Notes: generated from the letters alone by a model not told the origin. A stretch of 55,047 bases of DNA from Clostridiales bacterium UBA6386 (GCA_002437585.1 DJQM01000015.1:1-55047), one strand, 5' to 3'; numbered from the stretch's first letter, positions 45,503 through 53,274 are shown. Numbers and translations: made by a program.

Positions 45503-46404
45503 CAGGGCTTCCAGCGAAGACCCCGGGGATAGAAAAAGCGCAGCTTTTCCGCCGCCAGGGAGATGTCCACGGTTTGGGCGGTGCGCAGCTCCCCGTCCAG
45601 GTTCACCGCGCTGGGTTCGTCACAGACAACGCGCAGGCTCCGGGTCTGAAAATGCCGGACAAACTGGGGAAGCTCCTTCCACTGGCCGTTTTTATACTTG
45701 CCGATGATGCCGAGCACCTGGAGAAGGTTCACCTTCTTTACCAGAAGCACCTCCAGAAGGCCGTCGGAGGGGTCGGCCTCCGGCACAGGATGGAAGCCGC
45801 CGCCGTAATACTGTCCGTTGCACACGCACACGAAGGTCTGCTCTGCGTCGATGGTCTCTCCATTGATCTCCACCACATAATGGGCGGAAATGCCCCGGAA
45901 GAGATTGATGACCGTGGAGACGGCGTAGGCGTTGAAGCCCTGCAGGAAGGGCAGGCGCTTATACCGAGCCACATCCGTGCCGATCCGGGCATCCAGGCCC
46001 ACGGAGCACACGTTCAGAGCCAGGTCTTCATTGCAGCGGATGAGATCGAGGCTGACCTCCTCCGCGTCCAGCAGCCGGGAAAGATCGGAAAAAGCGGTGC
46101 TTTCCGAGAAAATCCGCACAAAATCGTTGCCGCTGCCCCCGGAATAGGCAGTGACCGCCGCGTTGCCGAAGCCCGCCGCCCCGGAGGCCACCTCGTTGAG
46201 CGTTCCGTCGCCGCCGCAGGCGTAAAGCCGCACTTCCTCCCCGGTTTCCGCCGCCCGCCGGGCGATCTGTCGGCACTGACCCGGTGCCTGGGAGACCTGA
46301 ATTTCGTAGTCCAGACCGGCGCAGTGGGTCTCAATTCGGGAGCGATACCAGGCCGTCCGGTCGTGGCTGCCCGCCGCCGGGTTGATGATGAACAGGTGCT
46401 TCAT
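45502..46404 (-). CDS. diacylglycerol/lipid kinase family protein
   Basis: 300 residues of the DagK_cat family (DgkB/YegS type). It starts HLFIINPAAGSHDRT (nucleotide loop), has the catalytic CGGDGTLNEVASG (about 63-75), YSGGSGNDFVR, LDLIRCNEDLALNVCSVGLDA, and the C-terminal GGFHPVPEADPSDGLLEVLL and DEPSAVNLDGEL with its catalytic Glu/Asp. It phosphorylates diacylglycerol or a related lipid at the membrane face, recycling it into phosphatidic acid. Last gene of the queH-methyltransferase-kinase set. Confidence 0.92.
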   Translation of the reverse strand: MKHLFIINPAAGSHDRTAWYRSRIETHCAGLDYEIQVSQAPGQCRQIARRAAETGEEVRLYACGGDGTLNEVASGAAGFGNAAVTAYSGGSGNDFVRIFSESTAFSDLSRLLDAEEVSLDLIRCNEDLALNVCSVGLDARIGTDVARYKRLPFLQGFNAYAVSTVINLFRGISAHYVVEINGETIDAEQTFVCVCNGQYYGGGFHPVPEADPSDGLLEVLLVKKVNLLQVLGIIGKYKNGQWKELPQFVRHFQTRSLRVVCDEPSAVNLDGELRTAQTVDISLAAEKLRFFYPRGLRWKP

Positions 46405-46433
46405 AGCCGCGCCAACCTCTCTTCTCTGTCTTT

Positions 46434-47564
46434 TTATTTCTTCTGTCTTCCACCCAAAAACATATAGTAATCACACTTGATCATGCCGTTGTACAGCTTT
46501 CGCTTCTTGTCCGCCCGGCGGCCGAAGTAATGCTCAAACTCCGGCTCGGAGGTGATGATATACTTTTTCCAGCCATCGGCGTAGCGCAGGTGCCGCCCCA
46601 GCTCCTGATAGAGCTTCTGGGCAGTCCGCTGCTCCAGCATCCGCTGGCCGTAGGGCGGGTTGCAGATGAGAACGCCGCTCTGGGCGGGCAAGTCCATCTT
46701 GGCGGCATCCCCATCCCGGAAGGTGACACAGTCGGCAACGCCTGCTTTCCGGGCGTTGGAAATGGACAAGGAAACGCACTTGGGGTCGTTATCCGAACCT
46801 AAAATCCGGTATTTTCCGTTAAATTCCTTGTCCTTTGCCTCGGTGCGCACGTCGCCCCAAAGGCTTGGCTCCATCCAGGCGAAGGCCTCGGCGGAGAACC
46901 GGCGGTTCAGACCCGGCGCCCGATTTTTGGCGATCAGAGCCGCCTCAATGGGAATGGTGCCGGAGCCGCAGAAGGGATCCCAGGCCAAATCCCGACCCCG
47001 GTAGTGGGTCAGCTGCACCATGGCGGCGGCCAGGGTCTCCCGCAGGGGCGCGTCGTTGCCCTGGGCCCGGTAGCCCCGCTTGTGAAGCCCCGGCCCGGTG
47101 GTGTCCAGGTACAATTGCACCCGGTCGTTCATGATGGAAAACTGGAGCTGATATTTGGCGCCGGTTTCCGGCAGCCAGGAAACGCCGTACTTCTCGCCTA
47201 AGCGGCGGGAAGCGGCCTTCTTCACGATGGCCTGACAGTCCGGCACGCTCATGAGCTGACTGTTCAGGCAGTGACCCTTCACCGGGAAAGCCCCATCCTT
47301 GGGGATGTAGTTTTCCAGCTCCGCGTGGTAGACCCCCTGGAACAGCTCCTCAAAGCTGGTGGCCCGGAAATCCGCCAGCACCAGCAGCACCCGCTCGCCG
47401 GTGCGCAGGCACACGTTTGCCTTGGCCAAGGCTCGCTGATCCCCGGAGAACAGCACCCGGCCGTTCTCCACCCGGACGTTCTCCATATCCAATCGCCGCA
47501 GCTCGTCCCCGGCAATGCCCTCCAGGCCGAACAGGGTCGGCACGGAAAATTCAAAATTCGTCAT
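46434..47564 (-). CDS. class I SAM-dependent rRNA methyltransferase with THUMP domain (RlmL/YpsC type)
   Basis: 376 residues. THUMP RNA-binding region (about 45-155), then a Rossmann methyltransferase domain: DPFCGSGTIPIEAALIAKN (SAM motif I), GSDNDPK, and the catalytic NPPYGQRM that marks N2-guanine methylation. The family in Firmicutes is thought to modify 23S rRNA guanine (equivalent to the N-terminal half of E. coli RlmL). Nine bases after queH and 29 bases before the lipid kinase, same strand. Confidence 0.92.
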   Translation of the reverse strand: MTNFEFSVPTLFGLEGIAGDELRRLDMENVRVENGRVLFSGDQRALAKANVCLRTGERVLLVLADFRATSFEELFQGVYHAELENYIPKDGAFPVKGHCLNSQLMSVPDCQAIVKKAASRRLGEKYGVSWLPETGAKYQLQFSIMNDRVQLYLDTTGPGLHKRGYRAQGNDAPLRETLAAAMVQLTHYRGRDLAWDPFCGSGTIPIEAALIAKNRAPGLNRRFSAEAFAWMEPSLWGDVRTEAKDKEFNGKYRILGSDNDPKCVSLSISNARKAGVADCVTFRDGDAAKMDLPAQSGVLICNPPYGQRMLEQRTAQKLYQELGRHLRYADGWKKYIITSEPEFEHYFGRRADKKRKLYNGMIKCDYYMFLGGRQKK

Positions 47565-47573
47565 AAAAGCTCC

Positions 47574-48119
47574 TTATGGAATGATCTTTTTCGCCTTGAT
47601 GTACCGCTCTTCCTCGGAAAACACGCAGCCGCAGTACTTCTGCATGTAAAAGCCGTGCTCCCGGGCGAAGGCCTGTCCCTCCTGGAAGTAGGGTCGGAAG
47701 TCCCGGTAGAGAAACCCCACCCCGTACTCCGCCGCCGCCCGCTGGGCTACCTCCCGCATCAGCTCATGCTGCTGGTAGGGGCTGATGAAAAGGGAAGAGG
47801 TGAAGCTGTCGAAGCCCCCCTCGGCGGCCTGACGGGCGGTTTCATACAGGCGCATTTCGTAGCACTTGACGCAGCGGTTGGCGATATCCTCCGCCACCGC
47901 CCGGACAAAGGGGCGCAGGCCGTAGTCATTTTTCAGGATCAGGGGCAGCTCGATTTCCTGGGCGTAGGCCTGCAGGCAGTTCCGCCGGGCCCGGTATTCC
48001 GTCACCGGGTGGATGTTGGGATTGTACCAGAAGCCCGTGACCTCCAGGCCGTCGGCGCGGAGAATGTCGATGGGGCGGTTGGCGCAGGGCGCGCAGCAAA
48101 TGTGCATCAGGGTTTTCAT
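47574..48119 (-). CDS. queH: epoxyqueuosine reductase QueH
   Basis: 181 residues. Reduces epoxyqueuosine to queuosine in tRNA, the non-B12 enzyme. N-terminal HICCAPCA (Cys8/9/12), the central FWYNPNIHPVTEYRARR, RCVKCYEMRLYETA and SSLFISPYQ, and the C-terminal KYCGCVFSE give the cysteine set of the Fe-S and metal centres. First gene of a three-gene operon with promoter 48149-48177; GGAGG precedes ATG. Confidence 0.95.
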   Translation of the reverse strand: MKTLMHICCAPCANRPIDILRADGLEVTGFWYNPNIHPVTEYRARRNCLQAYAQEIELPLILKNDYGLRPFVRAVAEDIANRCVKCYEMRLYETARQAAEGGFDSFTSSLFISPYQQHELMREVAQRAAAEYGVGFLYRDFRPYFQEGQAFAREHGFYMQKYCGCVFSEEERYIKAKKIIP

Positions 48120-48148
48120 AGATGCCTCCGAAACGCAAAAATCGAGTT

Positions 48149-48177
48149 ATTGTAGCATAGAATCATCGGAAATACAA
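48149..48177 (-). promoter_or_regulatory. promoter of the queH operon
   Basis: Minus strand: TTGTAT (48172-48177), 17-base spacer, TACAAT (48149-48154). The start of the 488-base gap between queH and mtaB. Confidence 0.7.
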
Positions 48178-48267
48178 CCGGGAAATGGGGAGACTGTTTG
48201 CAGGGGCGGTCTCGTTGGATGCGTGTCATTGCGACCCCCTCAGTATCCGAAAACCGATTCAGGGCTT

Positions 48268-48345
48268 GTAGGGGACGATGCCCACATCGTCCCGCAGATA
48301 TGCGGGGGTGTTCCGGTTCGGGTCGATGAGGGCATCGACCCCTAT
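48268..48345. repeat. compound GTAGGGG palindrome (family 3)
   Basis: It begins GTAGGGGACGATGCCCACAT-CGTCCC and ends with GGGTCGATGAGGGCATCGAC-CCCTAT; both halves are hairpins. A short half of family 2 (GTCATTGCGACCCC at 48226) stands before it. So the 488-base gap holds three repeat classes in a row. Confidence 0.75.
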
Positions 48346-48355
48346 GGATTCTTAT

Positions 48356-48516
48356 GGAAGCTCTGATTAAATCGGCAAGAGCTGGGAGCGAGAGATTTTT
48401 CTCTAGCCGAAGGCTTCAAAAGTGGAGGAATACTGTATGTATTTCCCACTTTTGAAGCTGCACGGATAGGGAAAAAGATCCGCTATCCAGCCGCAGACGA
48501 TTTATTCAGAGGTTCC
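48356..48516 (+). repeat. 161-bp palindromic element, copy C
   Basis: Ends GGAAGCTCTGATTAAATCGG and (complement) GGAACCTCTGAATAAATCG. It is flanked by direct TTAT repeats (48352-48355 and 48517-48520), a 4-bp target duplication. The core (48413-48458) is a hairpin with arms GCTTCAAAAGTGG/CCACTTTTGAAGC. In the core GGAGG is 8 bases before ATG 48437 (mini-ORF of 10 codons beginning MYFPLL). Confidence 0.88.
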
Positions 48517-48545
48517 TTATTTTTCCAAAGAGAAAGCAGAGATTA

Positions 48546-48583
48546 CGGATTGCCACGTCGGCCGTTGGCCTCCTCGCAATGAC
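48546..48583. repeat. half of a family 2 repeat
   Basis: CGGATTGCCACGTCGGCC and the end CTCGCAATGAC, with a GGCC-GTT-GGCC hairpin. It ends 25 bases before the mtaB stop codon and may serve as its transcript end. Confidence 0.6.
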
Positions 48584-48607
48584 AGGCGTTATACGAAAGC
48601 CATCCGA

Positions 48608-49894
48608 TTAGTCCAGACGTGCCAGCACGCCATCCCGGTAGACCTCCATGACGGTGACGGTGCGGATTTCGTTATGCAGGTTTTCGCCCTTGGCGTAGAC
48701 CTTGATGTAATTGGGGGCGTGGCCGGTGTAACATTCTCCGTCTTTTTCCTCGAAGAGTACCTCCAGGGTTCTTCCCAGGAAGCCTGCCCGATAGGCTCGG
48801 CTCATTTCCTCCGCCACCGCGATGGCCGCCCGGCTCCGAGCCTCCTTGGTAGCGTTATTGTGCTGGCCGGGCATTTTGTCCGCCGGGGTGCCCGGCCGCC
48901 GGGAATAGGGGAAAATGTGCATGTCCGCGAAGGCGCATTTGCGGATAAAGGCCAGACTTTCGGCAAATTCTTCCTCGGTCTCTCCGGGGAAGGCCACGAT
49001 CATATCCGTGGTGACGGCGCATTCCGGGAAAAACTTCCGCAGCAGTTCCACGCTCTGATAGTACCGGGTGGTATCGTACTTCCGCTTCATCCGCTCCAGC
49101 ACCGTGTCGCTGCCGGACTGCATGGAAAGGTGGAACTGGGGGCACAGATTGGAAAATCCGCTGAGCCGTCGGCAGAAGTCCTCCGTCACCACCCGTGGCT
49201 CCAGAGAGCCCAGGCGAATGCGCAGCGCAGGCACGGCCTTGCAGATTTCCTCGATGAGCCGGGTAAGCTCCGGCTTGCCGGGAAGGTCTGCCCCCCAGCC
49301 CGCAATTTCAATGCCCGTCAGCACGATCTCCCGATAGCCCCGCCGCGCCAGCTCCCTGGCTTGAGCCACCGCCACCGCCAATGGAGCAGAACGGATGGGC
49401 CCCCGGGTATAGGGGATAATGCAGTAGGTGCAGAAATTCACGCACCCGTCCTGAACCTTCAGCATGGCACGGGTACGCTCCTCCAGTCCGCCGGCGGGCA
49501 GGCACTCAAATTCCCGGCGGCGCAGGGCGTTGTCCACCTGCTCCTCATGCCGCTTTTCTCCGGCGGCCTCCAGAAGCATCTCCACAAACGCCTGCCGCTG
49601 GCCGCTGCCGCCGATGACGTCGATGCCCAGGGCACGGACGGCCTCCGGGTCGTGCTGGGAATAGCAGCCGCACACGGCGATCACCGCCTGGGGATTGTCC
49701 CGGCGGCACCGGCGGATCACCGCCCGGTTCTTCTTGTCCGCCACGGCGGTGACGGAGCAGGTATTGATGACGTAGCCGTCGCAGACTTCCTCAAAATGAC
49801 CGATCTGGTGACCCTTTTCCAGAAGCAGACGCTCCATGGCCTGGGTCTCATACTGATTTGTCTTGCAGCCGAGGGTATAAAACGCGAATTTCAT
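48608..49894 (-). CDS. mtaB: tRNA (t6A37)-methylthiotransferase MtaB
   Basis: Radical-SAM enzyme that adds a methylthio group to t6A37 of tRNA-Lys and others. 428 residues. The N-terminal UPF0004 domain has the three cluster cysteines (TLGCKTNQ, VINTCSVT, VCGCYSQ). The radical-SAM motif is CVNFCTYC (Cys151/155/158), followed by IIPYTRGP and LTGIEIAGWG. The C-terminal TRAM domain (about 365-428) has FLGRTLEVLFEE. These place it with MtaB, not MiaB or RimO. No clear -35 was found; T/A-rich bases near 49975 may hold its promoter. Confidence 0.95.
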   Translation of the reverse strand: MKFAFYTLGCKTNQYETQAMERLLLEKGHQIGHFEEVCDGYVINTCSVTAVADKKNRAVIRRCRRDNPQAVIAVCGCYSQHDPEAVRALGIDVIGGSGQRQAFVEMLLEAAGEKRHEEQVDNALRRREFECLPAGGLEERTRAMLKVQDGCVNFCTYCIIPYTRGPIRSAPLAVAVAQARELARRGYREIVLTGIEIAGWGADLPGKPELTRLIEEICKAVPALRIRLGSLEPRVVTEDFCRRLSGFSNLCPQFHLSMQSGSDTVLERMKRKYDTTRYYQSVELLRKFFPECAVTTDMIVAFPGETEEEFAESLAFIRKCAFADMHIFPYSRRPGTPADKMPGQHNNATKEARSRAAIAVAEEMSRAYRAGFLGRTLEVLFEEKDGECYTGHAPNYIKVYAKGENLHNEIRTVTVMEVYRDGVLARLD

Positions 49895-50083
49895 ATGTTA
49901 AAACCACCAATAATTCTCATTGCTTTCTGTATTAATCATCCAAAACGCCAGTTGCTTTTTGGAAAAAAAACGGTATAATAAGCGGTAGTCCCGTTGATCG
50001 GCGGGGCAGAACCGATTTTCGGGGTCTTTGCTTCCCATTATACACGACAAACGTGACTTTGTACAGTTTGGAGGGCGAGAAAT

Positions 50084-50320
50084 ATGCGGGAATTTTGGAT
50101 TCGCCTGGGAAGCATGGAGGATGTGGAGGAATTTGTTTCCATCGCCACCTCCCGGGCCTTCCCCATCAGTGTCCGGGACGACCAGCATAAGATCCGGGGC
50201 GGCAGCTTCATGGAAATGTTCTGCCTGGATTTTAACCAGCCCTTGCGGGTGGTAGTCCAGTGCTCGGAGGAAGAGCTGGGTGCCCTTCGCCGGGACGCGG
50301 AACGGTTCCTGGTCAAATGA
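50084..50320 (+). CDS. HPr-like protein lacking the phosphorylated histidine
   Basis: 78 residues with GGAGGG before ATG 50084. The strand/helix order fits HPr (VEEFVSIATSRAFPISVRDD, then HKIRGGSFMEMFCLDFNQPL, VVVQCSEEELGALRRDAERF). The loop where HPr has His15 (GIHARPA) is absent. Ser in GGSFMEM lies at the place of regulatory Ser46. So it cannot carry phosphate in sugar uptake but could be a Crh-like regulator. Family match is by pattern only. Confidence 0.6.
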   Translation: MREFWIRLGSMEDVEEFVSIATSRAFPISVRDDQHKIRGGSFMEMFCLDFNQPLRVVVQCSEEELGALRRDAERFLVK

Positions 50321-50424
50321 ATATGGCTCTAGTAGCACCGTCCTGGGAATACTCGGGGCGGGTTTTTTATTTGCGAAAAACTCAGGCGGAACCGCGCAAT
50401 TGTACTCTTTTTCTGCCAGCCCCT

Positions 50425-50453
50425 TTGACATTCCCGGACGGCCATGGTATCAT
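50425..50453 (+). promoter_or_regulatory. promoter of lspA-rluD-HAD
   Basis: Perfect TTGACA (50425-50430), 17-base spacer, TATCAT (50448-50453), about 27 bases before lspA. Confidence 0.8.
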
Positions 50454-50480
50454 ATCCGGGTAAAAGCGAGGTGGAAGTCT

Positions 50481-50951
50481 ATGTTTCTCTATTATAGTCT
50501 GTTTGTCGCCCTGATCGTCATCGCCGACCAGGCGGCGAAATATTTTACCGTGCTCTATATTCCCGCCGCCGGTGTCCAGCCCTTCATCCCCGGCCTGCTG
50601 CAAATTACCTATGTACGCAACACCGGCGCGGCCTTTTCCTCCTTTGAAGGGCAGCAGTGGCTCTTTGCCCTGATTTTCCTGGTGCTCACCGGGCTGATCT
50701 TCTGGGAGTATTTCCAAAAGCCCATGGGCTTTACCAAACTGGAGCGGTTCTGCATCGCGGCCATTTACGGCGGCGGCCTTGGCAATATGATCGACCGGCT
50801 GCGGCTTGGGTATGTGGTTGACATGCTGGAAACCACCTTCATGGATTTTCCCGTGTTCAATGTGGCCGACTGCTTCATCACCTGCGGCTGCGCGGTGCTG
50901 ATGGTCAGCCTGCTTCTGCTGCACAAGGATTTCTGGAAGGAGCGCAAATGA
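50481..50951 (+). CDS. lspA: lipoprotein signal peptidase
   Basis: 156 residues, four membrane helices. Cleaves the signal peptide of prolipoproteins such as LivJ and the adaptors here. Start ATG 50481 follows GAGGTGG by about 6 bases. Conserved parts: LIVIADQAAKYF, YVRNTGAAFSSF, GGGLGNMIDRLRLGYVVDM (first catalytic Asp) and FNVADCFI (second catalytic Asp). It overlaps the next gene by 4 bases. Confidence 0.95.
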   Translation: MFLYYSLFVALIVIADQAAKYFTVLYIPAAGVQPFIPGLLQITYVRNTGAAFSSFEGQQWLFALIFLVLTGLIFWEYFQKPMGFTKLERFCIAAIYGGGLGNMIDRLRLGYVVDMLETTFMDFPVFNVADCFITCGCAVLMVSLLLLHKDFWKERK

Positions 50952-51853
50952 CCCTGTATGCCGACACCCCCGGCGAGCGGCTGGACGCGTTTCTGGCCCG
51001 GAGCGTACCGGGCATGAGCCGCAGTGCCGCCCAGAAGCTCATTGAGGATGGCCAGGTGCTCCGCTGCGGAAAGCCCGGAAAGAAAAACGACAAGCTGAAT
51101 CCCGGCGATCCGGTGTCCTACGAGATTCCGGAGCCCAAGGCCGTGGATATCCAGCCCAGGGACATCCCCCTGGACATTGTCTACGAGGACGAAGACCTTC
51201 TCGTCATCAACAAGCCCAAGGGGCTGGTGGTACACCCTGCCGCCGGACACCAGGACGACACCCTGGTCAACGGCCTGCTGTACGCCCTGGGGGACGACCT
51301 GTCCGGCATCAATGGGGAGCTGCGGCCGGGGATCGTCCACCGGATCGACAAGGACACCTCCGGGCTGCTGGCCGTTGCGAAAAACGATCTGGCGCACACG
51401 GTGCTGGCCTCTCAGCTGAAGGATCACTCCATGGCAAGAACCTACGAGGCCATTGTCTGCGGGGTGCTGAAGGAGGATTCCGGAACCGTGGACGCGCCCA
51501 TCGGCCGTCACCCCAGCGACCGGAAGAAAATGTGCGTCACCCAGCGCAATTCCAAGCCCGCCGTGACCCACTGGGAGGTCATCCGGCGATACAAGGGCTA
51601 CACCCACATCCGCTGTAAACTGGAAACCGGCCGCACCCACCAGATTCGGGTGCACATGGCCTATATCGGCCACCCGATCCTGGGGGACACGGTCTACGGC
51701 CACAAAAAGCCGGAGCTGGGACAGTCCAGCCAGTGCCTGCACGCCGGGGTACTGTGCTTTTCCCACCCCAGAGACGGCCACCCGGTGATGGTTTTTGCTG
51801 AGCTGCCCCAATATTTCAAAGATGTGCTGCAAAAGCTGGAAAGGATGAGCTGA
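50948..51853 (+). CDS. RluD-family 23S rRNA pseudouridine synthase
   Basis: 301 residues. N-terminal S4 domain (GERLDAFLARSVPGMSRSAA, with DGQVLRCGK), then the synthase domain with INKPKGLVVHPAAGH, the catalytic HRIDKDTSGLL (Asp), and LETGRTHQIRVHMAYIGHPI. It overlaps lspA (ATGA), the common Firmicute lspA-rluD (ylyB) arrangement. The target is probably 23S rRNA helix 69 uridines, by family. Confidence 0.94.
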   Translation: MTLYADTPGERLDAFLARSVPGMSRSAAQKLIEDGQVLRCGKPGKKNDKLNPGDPVSYEIPEPKAVDIQPRDIPLDIVYEDEDLLVINKPKGLVVHPAAGHQDDTLVNGLLYALGDDLSGINGELRPGIVHRIDKDTSGLLAVAKNDLAHTVLASQLKDHSMARTYEAIVCGVLKEDSGTVDAPIGRHPSDRKKMCVTQRNSKPAVTHWEVIRRYKGYTHIRCKLETGRTHQIRVHMAYIGHPILGDTVYGHKKPELGQSSQCLHAGVLCFSHPRDGHPVMVFAELPQYFKDVLQKLERMS

Positions 51854-52705
51854 ATGGATTTTTCGGATGTTTTGCTGACCGTTGACTACGACCGGACTCT
51901 TACCGCCCCGGACTCTACCATCCCGGAACGAAATCTGGAGGCCATCCGGTATTTTATGGCAAAGGGCGGCGCTTTTACCGTGAACACCGGCCGCAGCGCG
52001 CCCATGATTCAATCCTTCCGGGATGTTGTGCCCGTGAACGCCCCCATGATCCTCTACAACGGCTCCGCCGCCTATGACCCGCGCACAGGGAAACTGGAGT
52101 TCTGCCACCCCATCCGGCTGGATCCCTGGCAGACCGTGAACACCGCCCGGCGGCTGTTTCCCGACCTGACGGTGGAGGTACAGGGCATTCAGGCGCACTA
52201 TGCCTGCCCGGATCATCCCGGCTGGGACGTTTTCTGCGCCAGCCACGGCTGCGCCTACAAATTTGTCAAGCCCGGGGACGACCTGGGCACCTTCCTGAAA
52301 TTCTCCCTGTACGGCACCTTCAAGGACGACACCGTGGACAGCCTGTTCTCCGGCACCCCGGAGGAGGTGGGCCGGATGGACGAGGCCGAACGGATTCTGA
52401 ACGAGACCTTCGGGAATGCCTGCGTAGTATTCCGGGCGGCTGCCCGAATCATCGACGTTCACGCCAAGGGAGTCAGCAAAGGACGCGCTGCCCGGCAGCT
52501 CCAGGCGCATCTGGGTCGGAAGATTCTGGTGTGCGCAGGGGACGCGGACAACGACCTGCCCATGATGGCAGACGCGGATTACGCCTACGCCCCCGCCGAC
52601 GGAAAAATTGCCGATCGGTATGAAAATGTCTGCGCCTGCGCCGAAGGAGCGGTTGCGGACGTGATTTATGAAAAAATTCCCGGGATTCTGAAAAAATTCG
52701 GTTGA
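51854..52705 (+). CDS. HAD-superfamily (Cof-type, class IIB) phosphatase
   Basis: 283 residues. Motif I is VDYDRTLT (DxDRT, nucleophile Asp11; the usual G is R). Motif II is NTGRS, motif III is a Lys in KGVSKG and motif IV is GDADNDLPMM. A Cof-type cap lies between. It hydrolyses small phosphates such as sugar or cofactor phosphates; the substrate is unknown. The start codon follows the rluD stop directly. Its own stop codon overlaps the -35 of the tRNA promoter. Confidence 0.9.
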   Translation: MDFSDVLLTVDYDRTLTAPDSTIPERNLEAIRYFMAKGGAFTVNTGRSAPMIQSFRDVVPVNAPMILYNGSAAYDPRTGKLEFCHPIRLDPWQTVNTARRLFPDLTVEVQGIQAHYACPDHPGWDVFCASHGCAYKFVKPGDDLGTFLKFSLYGTFKDDTVDSLFSGTPEEVGRMDEAERILNETFGNACVVFRAAARIIDVHAKGVSKGRAARQLQAHLGRKILVCAGDADNDLPMMADADYAYAPADGKIADRYENVCACAEGAVADVIYEKIPGILKKFG

Positions 52706-52730
52706 CATTCCAGGCGCGCTATGGTAAAAT
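52702..52730 (+). promoter_or_regulatory. promoter of the tRNA cluster
   Basis: Perfect TTGACA (52702-52707), 17-base spacer, TAAAAT (52725-52730). The -35 contains the TGA stop of the HAD gene. Confidence 0.8.
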
Positions 52731-52762
52731 GCTCTGGCTGAAACTGCTAAGGGCAGGGACTT

Positions 52763-52836
52763 GCGGGTGTAGTTCAATGGTAGAACACCAGCCTTCCAAG
52801 CTGGATACGCGGGTCCGATTCCCGTCACCCGCTCCA
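52763..52836 (+). tRNA. tRNA-Gly (anticodon TCC)
   Basis: A 74-nt cloverleaf with encoded CCA. Acceptor GCGGGTG/CACCCGC; anticodon arm CCAGC-CTTCCAA-GCTGG, fully paired. The T-loop is TCCGATT instead of TTCGATT, so position 55 is C instead of the almost universal U (pseudouridine 55). First of three tRNAs on one transcript. Confidence 0.92.
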
Positions 52837-52843
52837 TAGAAAC

Positions 52844-52920
52844 GCGCCAGTAGCTCAGCTGGATAGAGCAACTGCCTTCTAAGCAGTAGGTCGGGGGTTC
52901 GAGTCCCTCCTGGCGTGCCA
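52844..52920 (+). tRNA. tRNA-Arg (anticodon TCT)
   Basis: A 77-nt cloverleaf with encoded CCA. Acceptor GCGCCAG/CTGGCGT (one G-U), anticodon arm ACTGC-CTTCTAA-GCAGT, T-loop TTCGAGT. Reads AGA codons. Confidence 0.94.
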
Positions 52921-52955
52921 TTTTTGTGTCCGCCCCCGGTTTCGGAATTCCATAT

Positions 52956-53033
52956 GGTGGATATGGCCTAGTTGGCTAAGGCGTCAGATTGTGGCTCTGA
53001 AGATCGTGGGTTCGAGTCCCATTATCCACCCCA
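52956..53033 (+). tRNA. tRNA-His (anticodon GTG)
   Basis: Cloverleaf with acceptor GTGGATA/TATCCAC, the His-specific extra G(-1) encoded at 52956 opposite C73, anticodon arm TCAGA-TTGTGGC-TCTGA and T-loop TTCGAGT, with encoded CCA. Its 3' end faces the prophage genes, so it is the likely integration site. Confidence 0.94.
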
Positions 53034-53038
53034 TACAG

Positions 53039-53072
53039 AAAAAGCCCTAGAAATTTATTCTGGGGCTTTTTT
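53039..53072 (+). terminator. terminator of the tRNA cluster
   Basis: A 14-bp stem with one wobble pair (53039-53052 with 53058-53071), ATTTA loop and T tract, 5 bases after tRNA-His. Confidence 0.85.
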
Positions 53073-53177
53073 GTTGCCTTTATCGCAAAAGTTCCGTATT
53101 CTTTTAACTTTTTCCCCGGAAAATATTCCTATGAATTGTAACCTTTTGACGCTGACAGGACGTTTTTTCGGTGCAAA

Positions 53178-53199
53178 TTTGACACGACATTTGACACGA
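53178..53199 (+). repeat. direct repeats TTTGACACGA x2 beside tRNA-His
   Basis: TTTGACACGA at 53178-53187 and 53190-53199, a 12-bp period. Such close direct repeats beside a tRNA-prophage junction look like integrase arm-type sites, but no integrase is in the window. Confidence 0.45.
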
Positions 53200-53227
53200 A
53201 ACTGGAAAATAAAGTGCCGCTCTGGCA

Positions 53228-53263
53228 ATGAAAAAAGAGGGTGCCCGCTTGGGACACCCTCTT
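53228..53263 (-). terminator. terminator of the prophage lysis genes
   Basis: An 11-12-bp stem with one mismatch (AAGAGGGTG-c-CC with GGG-a-CACCCTCTT), then TTTTTTC on the minus strand, 12 bases after the holin stop. Confidence 0.85.
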
Positions 53264-53274
53264 CCATTTTTACA

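Noticed and set aside
50765..52921. A 718-codon minus-strand open frame over lspA, rluD and the HAD gene
   Set aside because: It also runs through two tRNAs; it is antisense to recognised genes.
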